In this document: positions 62,750 through 64,000 of the stretch, piece by piece
How positions within the stretch are numbered: position 1 is the first letter of the stretch
Layout of the letters: every line of letters starts with the position of its first letter
NCBI GenBank assembly: GCA_900073065.1
Contig: FJOG01000008.1
Span: forward strand, 500,985 to 564,984
Direction of reading: 5' to 3'
DNA from: Phialocephala subalpina
Lineage: Eukaryota; Ascomycota; Leotiomycetes; Helotiales; Mollisiaceae
Length of the DNA stretch: 64,000 bases
Made by a program: the position numbers and the translations under genes
Notes under the pieces: generated by a model
Told to the model about the DNA's origin: nothing
The model's database searches: none
What the model saw: the letters and a program-made list of their open reading frames with translations, nothing else

Positions 62750-64000
62750 ATGGATTCAGCTTCTCCTGATGGAAGAGAGCCAAGTCGAAAGCGACGACGG
62801 CAGTCCAGCAGCGTGTCCGCCATGCGATCGAGCGACACGGCAAGTCCACACACCGAGCTCGGTCACATGAGATCAGACGACATCACAGGCTCTACAAGTT
62901 TTGTAGGCAGTGGAAGTGGTATTGCATTTGTTCAGACAGTCCGGTCTGCTCTGGCGAGGAACATGAGCTGGGACAACAATGTGTTCGACAGCGAGATGGT
63001 ACCAGGAGAGGATGACCACATCACGACCCGAAACTCCCCGGATTCTCTGTGGCATGGAGACGAGGTCTTGACCAGCGCTGAAGAGCAGGATAGATCTTTG
63101 GCTTCAATCTCTTTCGAGGACTTGGTGTATTGGAGTCAATCATATTTCAACATCTGGCACGCACCTTTCCCCTTCCTTCACGCACCAAGCATTCTAGGTC
63201 TATTCGAGACGATTTCCTCGCGCGGATTTTCGGCGCTGAACGACATTGAGAAAACGATAGTTCGGTCTGTTCTATCGATTTCAGTCGCTGATCGGCGACA
63301 AATGCCCGGAGACCTTCAGAACAATACACCCAGGGTCCCGTCGAGTCTGCTATTCAGCACGGTTGACGAGGCAATTTCAAACATCTCACCTCTTCTGGTA
63401 CATTTGTCAACTTTGTCAGGCTTACAAGCTGCTGTCAGCATTCAGGTCTTCCTCATTTCAATTCTTCGTCTCAACACGGCGTCGAGATTTGGAGGACTCA
63501 TCGTGCGAATCGCTTTTCATCTTGGACTTCATCGATGTCCGTCACGATACAGGCAATTTTCAGCTGCCGAGGCCGATATTCGGCGGAGGCTGTTCTGGTC
63601 GATTTATTCTCTTGAAATGTTTCTAGCTCAGTCTCTTGGTCTGCCAATCACCCTGAAAGATGAAGATGTTGATGTTTGTTTTCATGATGAAGAAAAACAT
63701 CCTGTTAACCACAAGGACAGCCAGAGTATCGGTCAGTCTTTCCTTGGCCTCCACCTGCAAAAGTTCTCAGCTCCTGATACTCACACAGATACTGGACGAT
63801 TTCTTCTCCCATCATTTCTTGCTCGTAGCAGTCGAATCAAGGGTCTCATTCTTGAACTTCGACACAAGTCGATCAATCATAGAGTCACTGACCCTGATGA
63901 GGTTGCCCATATCGACGCCGAGATATCAAGATGGTGGAATGAAGTCCAAGACTTCATCGACCCTTCAGCCCTGGACGATGACGACATTGATCGTCCGGTA
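62750..64000 (+). CDS. Fungal transcription-factor domain protein, 3'-truncated by window end
   Basis: From the ATG at 62750 (MDSASPDGREPSRKRRRQSS) the frame stays open to the window end. A 57-bp GT-AG intron at 63732-63788 is possible and keeps the frame. The middle-homology region typical of fungal regulators is seen: GGLIVRIAFHLGLHRCPSRY, IRRRLFWSIYSLEMFLAQSL then GLPITLKDEDVDV, and SRIKGLILELRHKSI. A Zn2Cys6 binuclear cluster is not seen before it, although the N-terminus is basic; a small cysteine pair would appear in another frame near 62805. Some relatives regulate genes next to them, which here is the sugar porter, but this is only suggestive. Confidence 0.85.
   Translation, partial: MDSASPDGREPSRKRRRQSSSVSAMRSSDTASPHTELGHMRSDDITGSTSFVGSGSGIAFVQTVRSALARNMSWDNNVFDSEMVPGEDDHITTRNSPDSLWHGDEVLTSAEEQDRSLASISFEDLVYWSQSYFNIWHAPFPFLHAPSILGLFETISSRGFSALNDIEKTIVRSVLSISVADRRQMPGDLQNNTPRVPSSLLFSTVDEAISNISPLLVHLSTLSGLQAAVSIQVFLISILRLNTASRFGGLIVRIAFHLGLHRCPSRYRQFSAAEADIRRRLFWSIYSLEMFLAQSLGLPITLKDEDVDVCFHDEEKHPVNHKDSQSIGQSFLGLHLQKFSAPDTHTDTGRFLLPSFLARSSRIKGLILELRHKSINHRVTDPDEVAHIDAEISRWWNEVQDFIDPSALDDDDIDRPV

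Overview
The window is nuclear DNA of a filamentous ascomycete (Pezizomycotina; a leotiomycete is my best guess, by inference). The grounds are short 45-80 bp introns with GT(A/G)AGT donors and CTAAC-type branch points, fungus-restricted genes (RTT109, UGO1, RTA1-like), fungal allorecognition-type families (HET, 2EXR, helical-domain/subtilase proteins), a solo LTR, small inverted-repeat elements, and decayed genes whose stops look like C-to-T changes. A 641-base run of N at 54960-55600 marks an assembly gap.

Layout. 1-13.7 kb: RTA1-like membrane protein (-), an AP-1/clathrin accessory candidate (-), CFD1 (+), an amino-acid permease (+), a J-like nucleic-acid-binding candidate (-), an amidoligase-fold protein (+) and a small secreted glycoprotein (+). 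13.8-21.3 kb: a broken HET gene (-), a perfect 250-bp tandem duplication touching the 3' end of a short AsaB/GA4-desaturase-like gene (-), a KEN-box protein (-), and a relic of S-adenosylmethionine decarboxylase (-). 22.2-25 kb: mitoribosomal mL57 (-) divergent from RTT109 (+). 25.5-30.6 kb: one small spliced gene, a decayed coding stretch, a solo LTR and a MITE-like element. 31-36.7 kb: a housekeeping block of UGO1 (-), YAH1 (+), RRP15 (-) and SRP54 (+).

36.9-42 kb is a decaying repeated module: a short ORF beginning M-x-x-x-Y-x-H-P-Q-T-P followed by a 2EXR-type gene, present two to three times in the same orientation and interrupted by an AT-rich island. 42.6-52.1 kb is the most interesting stretch. 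It holds an 874-aa zinc-finger protein with a novel C-terminal domain (-), a helical-domain plus subtilisin (S8) protein with an intact triad (+), a 285-aa protein whose layout recalls gasdermin pore-forming domains (+), and a 293-aa gene that is almost only the same novel C-terminal domain (-). I read it as a candidate fungal cell-death/allorecognition locus; this is an inference.

After a gene-poor, partly decayed stretch and the N gap come a tRNA-Leu(CAA)-like gene (-), NOB1 (+), a spliced NOP10 (-), a small inverted-repeat element, an F-box-like protein (+), an MFS sugar transporter (+), and the 5' part of a fungal transcription factor (+) that runs off the end. Several genes serve ribosome biogenesis or protein targeting (RRP15, NOB1, NOP10, SRP54, mL57) or Fe-S chemistry (CFD1, YAH1), but they are independent fungal transcription units and not operons. 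All splice sites given are read by eye from reading-frame continuity and family resemblance.
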